Source: Trypanosoma brucei gambiense DAL972 (taxonomy: Eukaryota; Euglenozoa; Kinetoplastea; Trypanosomatida; Trypanosomatidae). Taken from it: a stretch of DNA of 64,000 nucleotides. Positions 10,747 through 22,300 of this stretch are shown here, one piece after another. Location of the stretch: the NCBI RefSeq assembly GCF_000210295.1, contig NC_026740.1, positions 1,867,691 through 1,931,690 on the forward strand, given 5' to 3'. A model generated the notes under the pieces. That model made no database searches. It saw only the letters and a program-made list of their open reading frames with translations, and was not told where the DNA came from. Every line of letters begins with the position of its first letter. Positions within the stretch are counted from its first letter, which is position 1. Made by a program: the position numbers and the translations under genes.

Positions 10747-11531
10747 GCCTATGGAAAAAAGCGAAACAAAAAAAAAAGCGGCAGCAACAATAACAAAAAT
10801 GAAAGCAACCAAAAAAAGAGATGCTACTGGCGCCGCGGCCTAAAAGACCCTATTATTTCTTTTCCCGCTTGCTGCTGTTAACGGGGGGTAGTTTCTTTTT
10901 CTTTTTCTTTTTCTCTCCCTCTGGGGGAAAGGGCGGGGATTCTTGACCTTCTCTCCCTCACACTTCTCTTTGCGACCTTTTCTTCCACCAGCGCACTCTG
11001 AAGCCAGTAGGAATTACTGATTGCAACATTGTGTTACGGGAAATGGGGGGACATGTACAAGTGTGTGTGGGTGTTTAAGCACAAAAGGGAAAGAATAGAG
11101 AGAAAACGGGCAGCAGTAGTAACCAGAGCGGTAAACGACAGACGACCAAAAAAAAAAAACGAACGAACATGGGTATGCAAAAGCATTCAACAAGAGGCTC
11201 ACAGTAAAGAACCCCACCAACATGTTAAGTGCAAAAGCAGGGTTAGGGGGCGTGAAGACACGCTTCCTAACCTTCGCTAAAGAAATAACAGAGAAAAATA
11301 AACTTCTTTTTTTTTTTTTAAGAAAACAAAGACTAGCGGAAAAGTGTTATTAGACAAACGCTGCGCAGTGTATGAACCATACCCAAGACCACACAAACAA
11401 GACGTATCTTCACGTACGTGTGTGTGTGCCCGCACTTAGGCATCTGCCCGAGCATCAACGTGTTTGTCATTACACGAAGGTATAGAAGAAAACATATGTG
11501 TACCAGACAAATGACGCATTACTTTTGTCAA
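10747..11531. other. Spacer between the J-protein and RMC1-like genes
   Basis: It contains the RMC1-like splice signal at its left end. The remainder is probably the 3' UTR of the J-domain gene. There are homopolymer A/T runs near 11148 and 11305, and no other gene is seen. Confidence 0.6.
10749..10820 (-). promoter_or_regulatory. Predicted trans-splice acceptor for the RMC1-like gene
   Basis: On the minus strand a long T/C-rich tract (10755-10820) contains no AG until 10749-10750. That AG lies only two bases before the ATG at 10746. If it is used, the mRNA would have the spliced leader plus two nucleotides before the start codon. Confidence 0.5.
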
Positions 11532-12305
11532 CTAATAACTTAACTCACGTTTGAGGAAGGATTTGGGGCTCGTCAGCCAAGCCATATCATAGCTCTGTGA
11601 TGACATAATGGCGTACAAAAACAGCATAGAGCATGTCGCCGGTGCAGTCATTGTATGAAACAGAATATCGAATGAGAGGGAAAGCAGGAACGCTGTTGTG
11701 AGCACTGGGAAGGCAGCGTAAAAGCGCCCCACCATGTAGCAACCACAGCAAAGCAGAAACACCTGAAACGCACCAGGAGTACGCCACCGGACCCAACTCC
11801 AGTATCGAGGCATCTCATCGACATTCCGTGCCATCCATTCGGGAAGAAACTTGTAGTAAAAATATTGCGTGTCACTTACTAAGTTACGATAGCGACGGTC
11901 TAGGGTGGGGCTCTTTGTAATGATTTCGTATGCTTTATTGATCTGATTCAACCTCGATATGTCGCCGACACGATTTGGCTCCAGATCGGGGTGGACCTCA
12001 CGCATAAGCTCATGGTAACGCAACCGTACCATATGAGTGGAAGCCCCGGGCTTCAAGCCAAGTACCCGCCACGGGTCATAACCCTCCGCCTCATACGCGG
12101 GTGTCTCTTCATTCGCCTGATCCGAACCCGATCTGCCTGATATATTTTTCAACACATCCTCCTCGCGTGGTTTACGACTATGGCGGGAGCTCTCAATATC
12201 AGCAGGGACGCTGCCGTACGGAACTCCGCTGCCTCTACGGTAAATATGACCAATACACCCACATGGCATGGCGACGCGAGGGCGCCGTAATGCCACGCGC
12301 CACAT
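11532..12305 (-). CDS. J-domain (DnaJ/HSP40-like) protein with C-terminal membrane segments
   Basis: The protein has 257 aa from an ATG. Residues ~76-141 form a J domain: it opens with YDPWRVLGL, carries the HPD motif at 105-107 and continues with INKAYEII. This motif stimulates the ATPase of an HSP70 partner. There is no Gly/Phe region, zinc-finger or CTD, so it is a class III J protein. Residues ~180-235 are strongly hydrophobic and probably hold two membrane spans. The first 25 residues are Arg-rich and lack acidic residues, which would fit a mitochondrial presequence, but this is uncertain. A membrane-tethered co-chaperone of mitochondria or ER is the reasonable reading. Its client is unknown. 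Confidence 0.88.
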   Translation of the reverse strand: MWRVALRRPRVAMPCGCIGHIYRRGSGVPYGSVPADIESSRHSRKPREEDVLKNISGRSGSDQANEETPAYEAEGYDPWRVLGLKPGASTHMVRLRYHELMREVHPDLEPNRVGDISRLNQINKAYEIITKSPTLDRRYRNLVSDTQYFYYKFLPEWMARNVDEMPRYWSWVRWRTPGAFQVFLLCCGCYMVGRFYAAFPVLTTAFLLSLSFDILFHTMTAPATCSMLFLYAIMSSQSYDMAWLTSPKSFLKRELSY

Positions 12306-13374
12306 GGAATGTATAAACTTATGAGTAAATAGATAATAAAATAATGTGTACGGACAATTTTACTTGTGGTCGGTGGTTTTAATTACACGGTGGCGCCTTT
12401 GATTAAGTAACTAAGCGCACGAAGGGAAATTTCTTCACACGGTTTCTTCTTTTTTTTTTTCCTTCTCGTCACTTCCTTTCCTTCGTTTTAACGTGTCAGT
12501 CAACTCCCCGTTTAAACGAGCTGCGGAGACACGTAATAGAAGCTTGTGTGAATGACCCTTGTACTCAAGTGTAGAGCTAAGAAGCGTGCTCGTTGGGGCT
12601 CTAAAAAAAAAAAAAAATTACGCCTCCACTTTGCTACTAGCAGCGCGTCTCACTGCCCTTTTTTTAAAAAAATCTTTTTGGAGGAAAAATCAGTTAAAGG
12701 TGGGGAAAGAATCAACGGCAGAGGGCGATGTATTTTTGTTCGACGTGCTTCGCATACGCACACACATGTGAACCTTGCTCACAAGTGGGAGAAGAACTTT
12801 AAGTGGATGACGGACATGTGTGCAACCTTCGGCAGTAAAATTATAACCTCAAAATAAATGGGTGTGCTTCACTCTTAGCGACGTCACCGCCAACAAAAAG
12901 AACACACGCACAAGCGCTACACCCCACCTCACGCCTTCCCATCGACGAAAAAAAATGTTCGTTGGGCACAAACATTAGTGTACACTTGCGTACACACCAA
13001 CATGCGCACACTTATTACTCGCAGACATTATCGTGGCGCACAACTTAAAAGCAGGAAGAGTGTGTGTGTGTGAGAGAGAGAGAGAGGTGTGTATATATAA
13101 ATATATAAGTAAATGTTACATTCCGCCTCCGGCCACCCTACAACCGAGAGAGTGAAAACAACCAGACAAAGAGTAGATGTGGCAAGTGCACACTCACACA
13201 AACATACAGCCCCATTCCAAAGCGCTCCACCACACACTTAACGTTAACGTCACCTTTTCCCTTTGGTACTTCCCCTTTCAGTCCTTCGTTGCCGGAATCT
13301 GCCTAACCTGCAAAGACGAAAGCACTCAAACTAGGCCACCTACGCAATCACCCAACAATATTGAGTCAACGTAA
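12306..13374. other. Spacer between the 3030-aa and J-protein genes
   Basis: The J-protein 5' UTR and its splice signal lie near 12306-12616. The rest is probably the 3' UTR of the 3030-aa gene. Short TG/AG and AT microsatellite patches occur near 13058-13110. No gene is seen. Confidence 0.6.
12601..12616 (-). promoter_or_regulatory. Predicted trans-splice acceptor for the J-protein gene
   Basis: On the minus strand a run of 14 T is followed directly by AG (plus-strand CT at 12601-12602). This is about 300 bases upstream of the ATG at 12305 and has the form of a trypanosomatid splice acceptor. Confidence 0.5.
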
Positions 13375-16300
13375 CTACAAAATGAAGGTCCACAGAAGCC
13401 CGTGTATAATCATTACAATGGCAGTTGCCAACCGCCGCTCATGATACAGCACAAATGCCCACAACGAGAGAACCAATGACACCCAGAGCCATTCCACTAA
13501 CGGGCACAAGAACAGTAAAGCCACAAACAACATGGTAGTTAGTCCTATGCTTGCCGTATGAAGGTCCTGCGGACTGCGGAGAAGGAGCAAACGTCTCACT
13601 GGCAATTGCTGAAGCGCAGCGTAGCCCACAACAGCTGTAACCACATGATGTAAAAGAAGCAGTGGGTAATATATGAGCCCCCACAAGATTCGATACCAAC
13701 TCGCGTACGGAGCCCCAGCATACGGCTCTTCCATAAGAAGAAGGCTGTGAGTAAAACTGACTACGGAACACTGCGGGTCGAGGTTTACCTGCGAAGGGGT
13801 CCCATCTCCCCTCGTTGACGAGTGTGGAATGGCAGGAACACATACTTTCAGGAACACGGAACCATTCACTGCGAGCGCTCCGCCGCTTTGGGGCTCATCA
13901 CGTACGTAATCGTGCACGCTATGTACGTGCGCCCGGCCGTAACGAACAAAATCGGCCGCCATCATCGCGTAAGCCCGATCCGCCGCAGACGCGTTAACGT
14001 TAAACATAATCTCCGGTATCATCTCCTCCCCCTGTGCCGTTTTAACATGCGTTTGCTTCAGCAGATGCCCTAAAGGCACGGAAACGCTGGTGAGTATGGC
14101 GGCAGGCCGACGCGCGAGCGGTACCTCCCCACCAAGCATATCACGCAAACTATACACCACCAGCTCCATAACCAAGAAGGGTTGAACGCCCTGGTTATTC
14201 CAACTATGCCATAGGGAGCGGAGAGCCACTAAAGCAGCGGTAGGGCACATGGTCGTGAAGCGCCACTCACGAGGCACAACCACCGCGTCATAGAATGGGA
14301 TCCGAAGCGGGGCAGAGAACGTAGACCTAGCAGGCTGTGACGACTGCAAATACCGTGTTTGTAGCATGGATGGCGACGACCACAGACCAGTGAGATCACC
14401 CGCAACAAAGAATGTGCTGTCGGCAAGTAGACAGCCTTGGCACTCTGTGGCTATGCCAGGAACAGCGAAGAGAATCTCCTCAATAGTACTGAAGGGACGA
14501 ATTGGGGGAAGCAAGTTGGTACCATCGTCCACTACAAGCGAAGCACCCATGTAATACTTGTCATGCGCTCCGCTGCTCAATGTATCCTTCTGCATGTGTC
14601 GCTCAGAAGTAATGCGTACACCGATGAATGTGTCATTGTAGCGATAGATGAGCCGCTGTTGTTGTCCGTTCCCGGGGTCCTTAAGAACCTCAGAGAAAAA
14701 GTAATTGACAAAATGGGAACGGTAAACGCCACCTTGCTGCAGAAACAGGTGGTGGACACTGTCAAAACTGTGATGCTCCACAATGCTGAAACTGTTCAGT
14801 AACGCCACACTATGTGGAGAACGCTTGCGCTTTCCAACGCCCGCACGGCTCCGTCCCTCGCCTTGCCCCGGTCGCCGACGTCTCGTGTTCAACGAAGACC
14901 CAGCATTAACAACAGCCCCTCCGCCCGATCCTTCGACGATTGGTGCATTACTGTCATCATCAGCATCGTAATCATCAGAACTGTAACCGTAGTCACCCGG
15001 ATTGGCAGCACCCTCTTCATCTTCACCCACGTGTTCGTTCCAAGTGTCCCCAATGAGTTCAACACCGAGCTCCACGCCTTTACGTCGCATATCAGCCTCA
15101 CACAATAGCAGGGGGCGTTTCCTTCCCGTTGCCGCCCAAACCACCGGAAGGGAATCACCTTGAGAGGGTAGTGATCGCAGGTGCAGCAGCGCCAACGTAG
15201 GTCTAACCTCCACCACAAACGAAATAGTGGTCCGCCCTTGGGTGTGACTATCTTGTACAAGGGCATCACGCATTGTGATGCGGAGCAGTCGGGGAAGTTG
15301 AAGCCGCTTCAACAGCTGCCCACTTTCCTGCTGCTCGTTGTACTCAATCGGACTCAGCATCTGAAACGAAGGGCAAGGAGACAGCTGCAGCCGCAAATGC
15401 TTGCGTGTCGCAGAATCAACGCTCACATCCATCCCGGCACGCATCTGTGCCAAACAAGAGGCGAGGCCCACGCCTGCCGTAGAGCCCTCTGGGCCACCGC
15501 CCTCCTCTATGACATCGGGATTCTGCAGCTCCTCTAACAAAACATTCTGCGGAGGAAACGCGCCTCCACTAACGAACCTTGTGCCGCTTACATTAATAAA
15601 AATGGTCGGAACTCGCCCCTCAACCTCGCACTGCTTAATCGCTGGTGGCGACGCCCCCACCGCTGGCGGTTCGTCCATTACCTCAACACGGGAAAACAGC
15701 ACGAGCGAAGCGGGCGCAGTGGATGTGACTGAAATGTTTGTTCCACATATCAAATCCTTGTGTAGAGCCGTCCGAAGAAATAAGTTGTGGGGAACCGAGA
15801 ATGAAGCGTAGTAAGGTAACTTAACTCGGATGGCGTACACACCCTCACCCGTTACGCCCTCGTACAAACGTGCAGCGGCCACGAAGCGCTCCTCCGCTGT
15901 CATGGCAGCAGTTGCCGCAGTGAGCACCAGTTGTTGTTGCTGCTGAGCATGCTGCCGATCTTTTTCAGCCTTTTCCCGTCGTGCTTTTTCGATCTCATCA
16001 AGTTGACTCTTTGTTATTCTTCGGCGGGCGAGCGCCTGCTGCACTTCTGGTCGCAACCCCGTCACGTCAATACCCTCACGCGTGAGACGGAATTCCTCTC
16101 GTAGCGCTTTTAGTTGCTGTTCGACCACCTCCTGAGACACAAACTTCTGTTCCTTCGAAGGAACGAAGCTGGCACGCCGAGAACGCAGAGTGGATTCCGT
16201 ATCATCAGGAAGTCTAAGAAGCTGCTCGAGCGAAGCAAAAAGTGGTTCGCATGTCACCTCAGCGCCGCCCACGTGGCGAACGTACTCTTCCCACTCGGGG

Positions 16301-19300
16301 GCAGTCCCCCCCGCGGCCCCGTCAGGATGGTTGACCTCAGTCCAATACGTAAGCACCTCCGACCCGCGCAGTGTACCACGGACACATTTGGCAAGGAAGC
16401 TCTCCATCACCTCCCGCTCCTGATGGTGATCGTGACTACCTTCTCCCTTTTGACCAGCATATGGATGTGAAGACGTGGCGTGAAGAAAACTCGCCATGCG
16501 CCCTGGCTGACTTCGGTCCAAGTGAAAGACGACGTCCACCGACCTGCTACCATTCTTCATTCCCGCCCCCCTGTCTGTCGCATTGCTCCTCTCCCAGTGC
16601 ATATACGTCCTTTCACTAATATCCAACTCGGAGGCAACAATATCAGCAACGCCCAGCTGACCAAGCAATGGCCGCATTGCCCGATCCTCACGCACGAGGG
16701 TGGAGGGGTTCATAAAAGGCAAAAATTTTGACAGCCCATCAGATGCCTCAGCAGCAGGACGGGAGCGGAAGCGAAACCATGACGAGTCCTCAGCCGATCC
16801 ACCAACGCTCCAGGTAGAAGCCCCCTCAATCACTTCGCTCGGTACAAAATCCCCCCCAGTGTGATGGCATGGTTGTGACATGCTGAGGTGCTCCTGGGCG
16901 AGGAAAAGGTGATGCGATACCTCTTTCGACTGCAAGTGATGTTCTGTTGCTATGACAGTAAAGGAAATGCACTGTCTTGAGTTATCAACCTTGATGTCGG
17001 ACCAGCGCGTGGTGCGTGCAACCCACCATGGTAACGAGCAGCCACTGGCCGTAAGCCGCTCAGCACTACTCTTAATAGAATTCTCAAAGTCACCGGGTGC
17101 GACAAGGTGCACACCCAAATTTGACGACGAGGGCTTCTCCTGGGCCGCTACAGCATTAGAGGAGCTTGCTGGTTTAATACCTTCCGCATGAAGGCAGATA
17201 GAAAAGCGACCGCGTCCAGAGTACGCGTCGCATTCGTGATCTAGTGTGGTATTCACTGAGAGAAATGCAGAAACACGCTCAATTGTCAGCAGTCGCTGTT
17301 GTACAAATGGGCAACGTTTCCTCAGCATAGCCCCAAACAACCGAGGTGATGCGTGAAGCTCATACTGCAAATGGGTGGTGCCAACCGGAAGATTCCCCAC
17401 GAATAAGGCTGTCTCCTCCGGTGCACCTTCCGACCTTCCACTATTGTTCCCTCCGCCACCAATACCGCTTGTAGTCTGATTTTTATAGACGCGACCGACT
17501 CGTAAGGTTGGATCGCGAGCTGACAGTAAAGCCGACGCCCTACGGTCAGCGGGCTCTACGAGCACCCAGCCTAATGTTGAGCCCGTGATGAGCATCTCAA
17601 CACTACTCGACAATGTCACAAGGCGAGTTGTGCGAAGGTTTTCTGTTAAAACCAGCAGCCGCACCGTGTCATAATCCACCAAAATACCAGGTTGACCCTT
17701 CTGCCTTCGTTCATCGTCATCCGTTGTGCGTGCGCTGGCATATACGGACCAGCGTACGGTGACAATACCAAACGGAAGCCCCTTCACCACAGTGTGGGGA
17801 CTGCTAACATCCTCAAACTTAATACCACTAAAGTTCGTCTCGTCTGTCAGCGTAATGTTGTCCGCCGTTTGCACTGACACCACTTCCCACCTTGTAGTAA
17901 AGCTACAATTAATGGCTTGTGGTAGTGGGGCCGCGGTGAGTACAGCCGTGTCCCCACATACAGTCAACTCATTCTCCAACACTCGTGCGTGTGTCACATG
18001 CAAAGTTTCGGTGACGGTGACGTTGGGGCACACGTTGGGATGGACAGGATCAAGGTGCTGGTGAGACAACGTGTACATTCCTGGAACTCGAATGTTATTC
18101 AGAAGGACAGTCGCACCACCGGCACCGCGAAGGATCGCACGGGGGTGCGGTTGACGAAGCGGGATAATCTGTATCGAATCCAAAAGCCGCTGCGTACCGA
18201 CTGAGGTGGTTTCCGCCGGCACGACAGTAACTGCCCGCCACTGCGATGTGCGGCCGTCAGCTGGAGCGTCAACATGCAAAACGGCACGCTTCCCTACAAT
18301 CCAATGTGTTCTCATTCCGGCTGCCGAGCTTTGGTGCTTACCCAGCGGTTCTCCACCTTCTTTTCCTGCTGTTGTGCGTGATTGGGACCCAAAGGAATTA
18401 CTCTGTCGTCCAGAGCGCCGCATCGGGCAGTTACCAGGGGCCCAATTGTCGCTCAAAACACTGAAGTTCAAAGCTACGGGCGCCGGATGTACACGCTTTA
18501 GCATAAATGTCTCGGACTCCAAAGTTTCGGTTAGTGCATTGTACACTGTGAGTTTGCACGGAGTAGCAGCCGCTGAACCTTGATACAGAATTGAAAACGT
18601 TGGGCTGCGCTTCTCCACCACCATCACGCCATCAGCAGTATTGCTGTCAGTGCTGGACCGCCCAGTAGCAGCGTTTTCACACGTCCATGTAAAGTCGTAG
18701 TGGTATTTTGTGTGGAGCCACGGATGACGAGAAAAGTTAAAAGTGGATTCGCAGAACGCGATGTCGCGCACACCAATCACATCCACCAAACCACGCGGGT
18801 TGAGGGCAAGAAACGAAATATTCCCGGGCCGCGAAAGACACATTCCACGGCGCGCGAACTCTGCAGCAGCGCCCTTCCGAGAAGGCAGCTCAGCCGCTGC
18901 GGCAACGGCAGCTAAGGACAGTCGTACATTATACTGAAACGGGTAGTTCGAGCTGTTACTGAGCCCATGAAGCTGCATATATTGCCCTGCCTTCGAGTTG
19001 TTGTGTGAAAAACGGGCATCACATTCACGATCAATGTTGTAATCGCGGTGGTGTCTTTCCATCTCCCAGTACGCTGCTTCGTCACTAAATATACCTTCAT
19101 TGTTATCCTTCCCATTGGAGCCGTGTTCGTGCGAGCCACTGACACCAACAGTGGGTGGACGGACGAAACGGCGAAGCAGCAACGGTCCAGCAGTGGTGGC
19201 AGCGGCGCTATCGTCGGGATCGGTGAAGGTATTGGGTTCGTCACTCTTCCCACTTCTATCGTCACTTACCGCAAGCCCTGCCCGTTCAAAGTGACTTGCC

Positions 19301-22300
19301 GTCACGTGCAGCTGATGGGCAGCATCGTGTTCGTAAGCGAAATCCACCTCGTAATCTCCCTGTGAACCGGAATAGTTGAAAGTGTAGTGAACCGCAGCAG
19401 CGTACCCTGCGATAGGGATGACGCGACGCGCGAAATAACGCGGTTGTGCCTCGTGATGCACCATAGTTTCGTCAGTGGTGTTACTGTTGTCGCCACTGCG
19501 AGTAACGGTATGTTGGCTCTCATCGACTGTTGTGATACCACCATCCAGCCACTCCACAGAAGGCAACGCAAGCGTATCAATGGGTGACCCACTACCACGT
19601 CTATCCCCACCGCTGAATTTATGAAACAGCAGATGTGGTGGTCGCTGACAGCGTCGCAGCGAAAACGTTTGTGTAACACTCCCCACCAAATTGCGTGCAC
19701 TCCACATGGCTTCACACCACCGGTCCACCTCGACACCACATACAACCACTAAAGCATCAGCCGAGCCATTATACCCCTTCGTCAAATCTACTTTCTGTTT
19801 TTCCTTGGAGAAATATGGTGGAGCTGAGGCCTCTTGGCAGGGGCGGATGTCCCAGCGAACCTCCTCATCCTTCTGTGGTTCCCGTGGCGGTGACAGCGCA
19901 ACACAACCGTCCTCCGTGTACACCGGCACGAACTCTGGCGCGACAGGTGGTGCAGGGACGGCAACGAGAGAAACAATGTACTCTACAACGCGTGGGGGAC
20001 AGCGTGATGTATAAGGGGCAGCTAGTAACTTATCCTGCACCGCTTCTCCCGGATCCTCCGCTATGAACTGTAGCGTCCCCTCTGGTAGCACTTGCCGAAT
20101 GTTGGGTACAGCGGATGTGTTCAGTTCCGCGGCGTAAGTCTCGTCGACGGATATCAAGCTGATTGGAGGGTTGACAACCCACCGGCCCGTAATCTGTATA
20201 TCTGTGTCTTTATCCCTCTCATCTAAGCTTTCCTCATGCTGACCAATTACAGGATGCGGAGGACGAACGGTCAACCGACGTTCATGCATCGGTAGTTTGA
20301 CGTCAACCCTTCTAGGCAAAGCAGACATTCGGCGCACAATGAGGACCGACGGCGAGCGTACCTCAATAACTGTGAGCCTCCCATCAGAAGAGATAACACG
20401 TGAAAGCGAGGGATCGAGAAAGCCTCCAAATGGTCCCTCATTATCATTGTCATCATCAACAACATCACTTCCCTGACGTTGCCGCAGTTGCTCGATGTGC
20501 TGTAGATATGAAGTATCCACTTCAACACGCACGACCCACATCAGCTCCGCTACCCCCCGCTTCAACATCTGCAATACACCGAAGTGGCTGCCTCCCATTC
20601 CCGTAGCGATCCGACAGGGGCCAACGCCGCTTTCAGTGCACTTAAAGTGCCCCTCTACAACCTCCTGTGTACCACCCGACCGGGCCAAATCTTCCCATGG
20701 CAAATCCCCCGCGAGACGTATAAGCATCCGCTGCCGAAACCGCATCGTCTCTAACAGCCCTCTAAGCTCAAACGCCTCTAGCGAAATCCTGTCATCACAA
20801 ACTGTAACTGGAGAAGTGACCGGCTCCAGTAGCAGTGCCTGGACCGCCCACAACTCCTGCATCTCCAGTAGCACCGGCTCACACACCTCGTCCATGTCAC
20901 GCACGTAGTACGACAGTACGTTGCGGCCAACGGTAAGCGGGTACCAAACAAACGTTTCCGAGAATGGGTTGTGGGGTACATGGGGTGGTGAACCATCGCT
21001 CCCACGCACCTCATCGCTGGTTTGTGTACGGATCCAATACCCGGTATGGGATGGGCGCCCTTCATCAGGTAGCATGGCAAACGCTTGTTTCAGCTCTTCT
21101 CTTTCACGCGTGATGCGTGAAAGACGCAAGCGCCGGCCGACGCCAAAGTGAGGTTGTGTAACGTTAGAAAACTGCGCTGCTTTGCCTTCCAGTGTAAGAG
21201 GCAACCGTAAAACGAAAAGGCCGCTTAAGGTTTGCGTGGCAGCGCCACGAGAAACTGTTACCATCACGTTGTAAGTATGGTGCGGTATGACACTGAAGTA
21301 GCCGCTGGTGGCTATCTGTGGTTGAACCATTCCAGAGCCTTCCACCTCCTCTCTTAGTGCGGTATACAGGGAGACATTAAGTACAGCATTGGCTGCCCCT
21401 GTTACTGCAGTGGTATCTGTGATAATCCAATGCACGAGTGTTGCTGGAAGCAGTGCCGGTTGTAGAGTGAGAGACGCCGCCCACCCACCGTTGGCTAATT
21501 GTATAACAGGCTGACGAAGGACCTTCCCTTTAACATCCATTTCGGGTGTCACGCTTCGGAGCTTTTGTCCCACACCACAGTGCGATCCCAACCCAACTAT
21601 AGATATTGGTGGTAGTGTGTCTGGCCGAGCGTGAAGCACAGGCATTACAAGCAGCGTGTGGGGGCACTTGCACTTTATTGCGACGTTAGAGACCCTGAGC
21701 TGGATATCGGCGGATGTACCGACAGCACCATCGACAGCACTGCCACTACCAACGCTACTATTACCAGTACGGGAACCGAAAGGCATGTCAAAGCCCCCAC
21801 GGAGACCCGAAAGGGGGAGATTTAACGCAGTGGTTGTTGGCGGCTGTTGGAGCGGTACGCGACGAATGCCAGGCCCGACAGCACCGGTCACAAGCACAAT
21901 TACGTCACCATCACCATCATTACCCCGCTGCATCTCCTCAGCGGAAGGCACATGTGAACTTTCGTAACGGTGTGGCGGCTGTCGCTGAGTGTCAAATATA
22001 ACAACCCTATCACGGGGAAACATCCTCCGCTTCTCCCCAAGAGTTAAGGTATGAAACGGCGTGGACCGCAAGAGATCGTACAGGAAAGTATCGTAGCGAG
22101 ATTGTTCCCGTAGCAACCGCCCGTTGAACTTATAACCGCAACACAAATTCAACTGAAGCGTGAGGTTGGCTGATACAAGGAAGCTTGCCGGCGTGAGTAC
22201 GTCAGGGGCCGTGAAGGTTCCTGTGGCCCACACCATAGAGGCATGTGGACAGCCGTGATGTACCGAACATGGGGAAGATGAAACATTCGGCACGAGAAAC

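Noticed and set aside
10747..10812. Hydrophobic N-terminal extension (signal-anchor-like) of the RMC1-like frame
   Set aside because: It begins at TTG and is the translation of the T/C-rich splice tract upstream of the real ATG.
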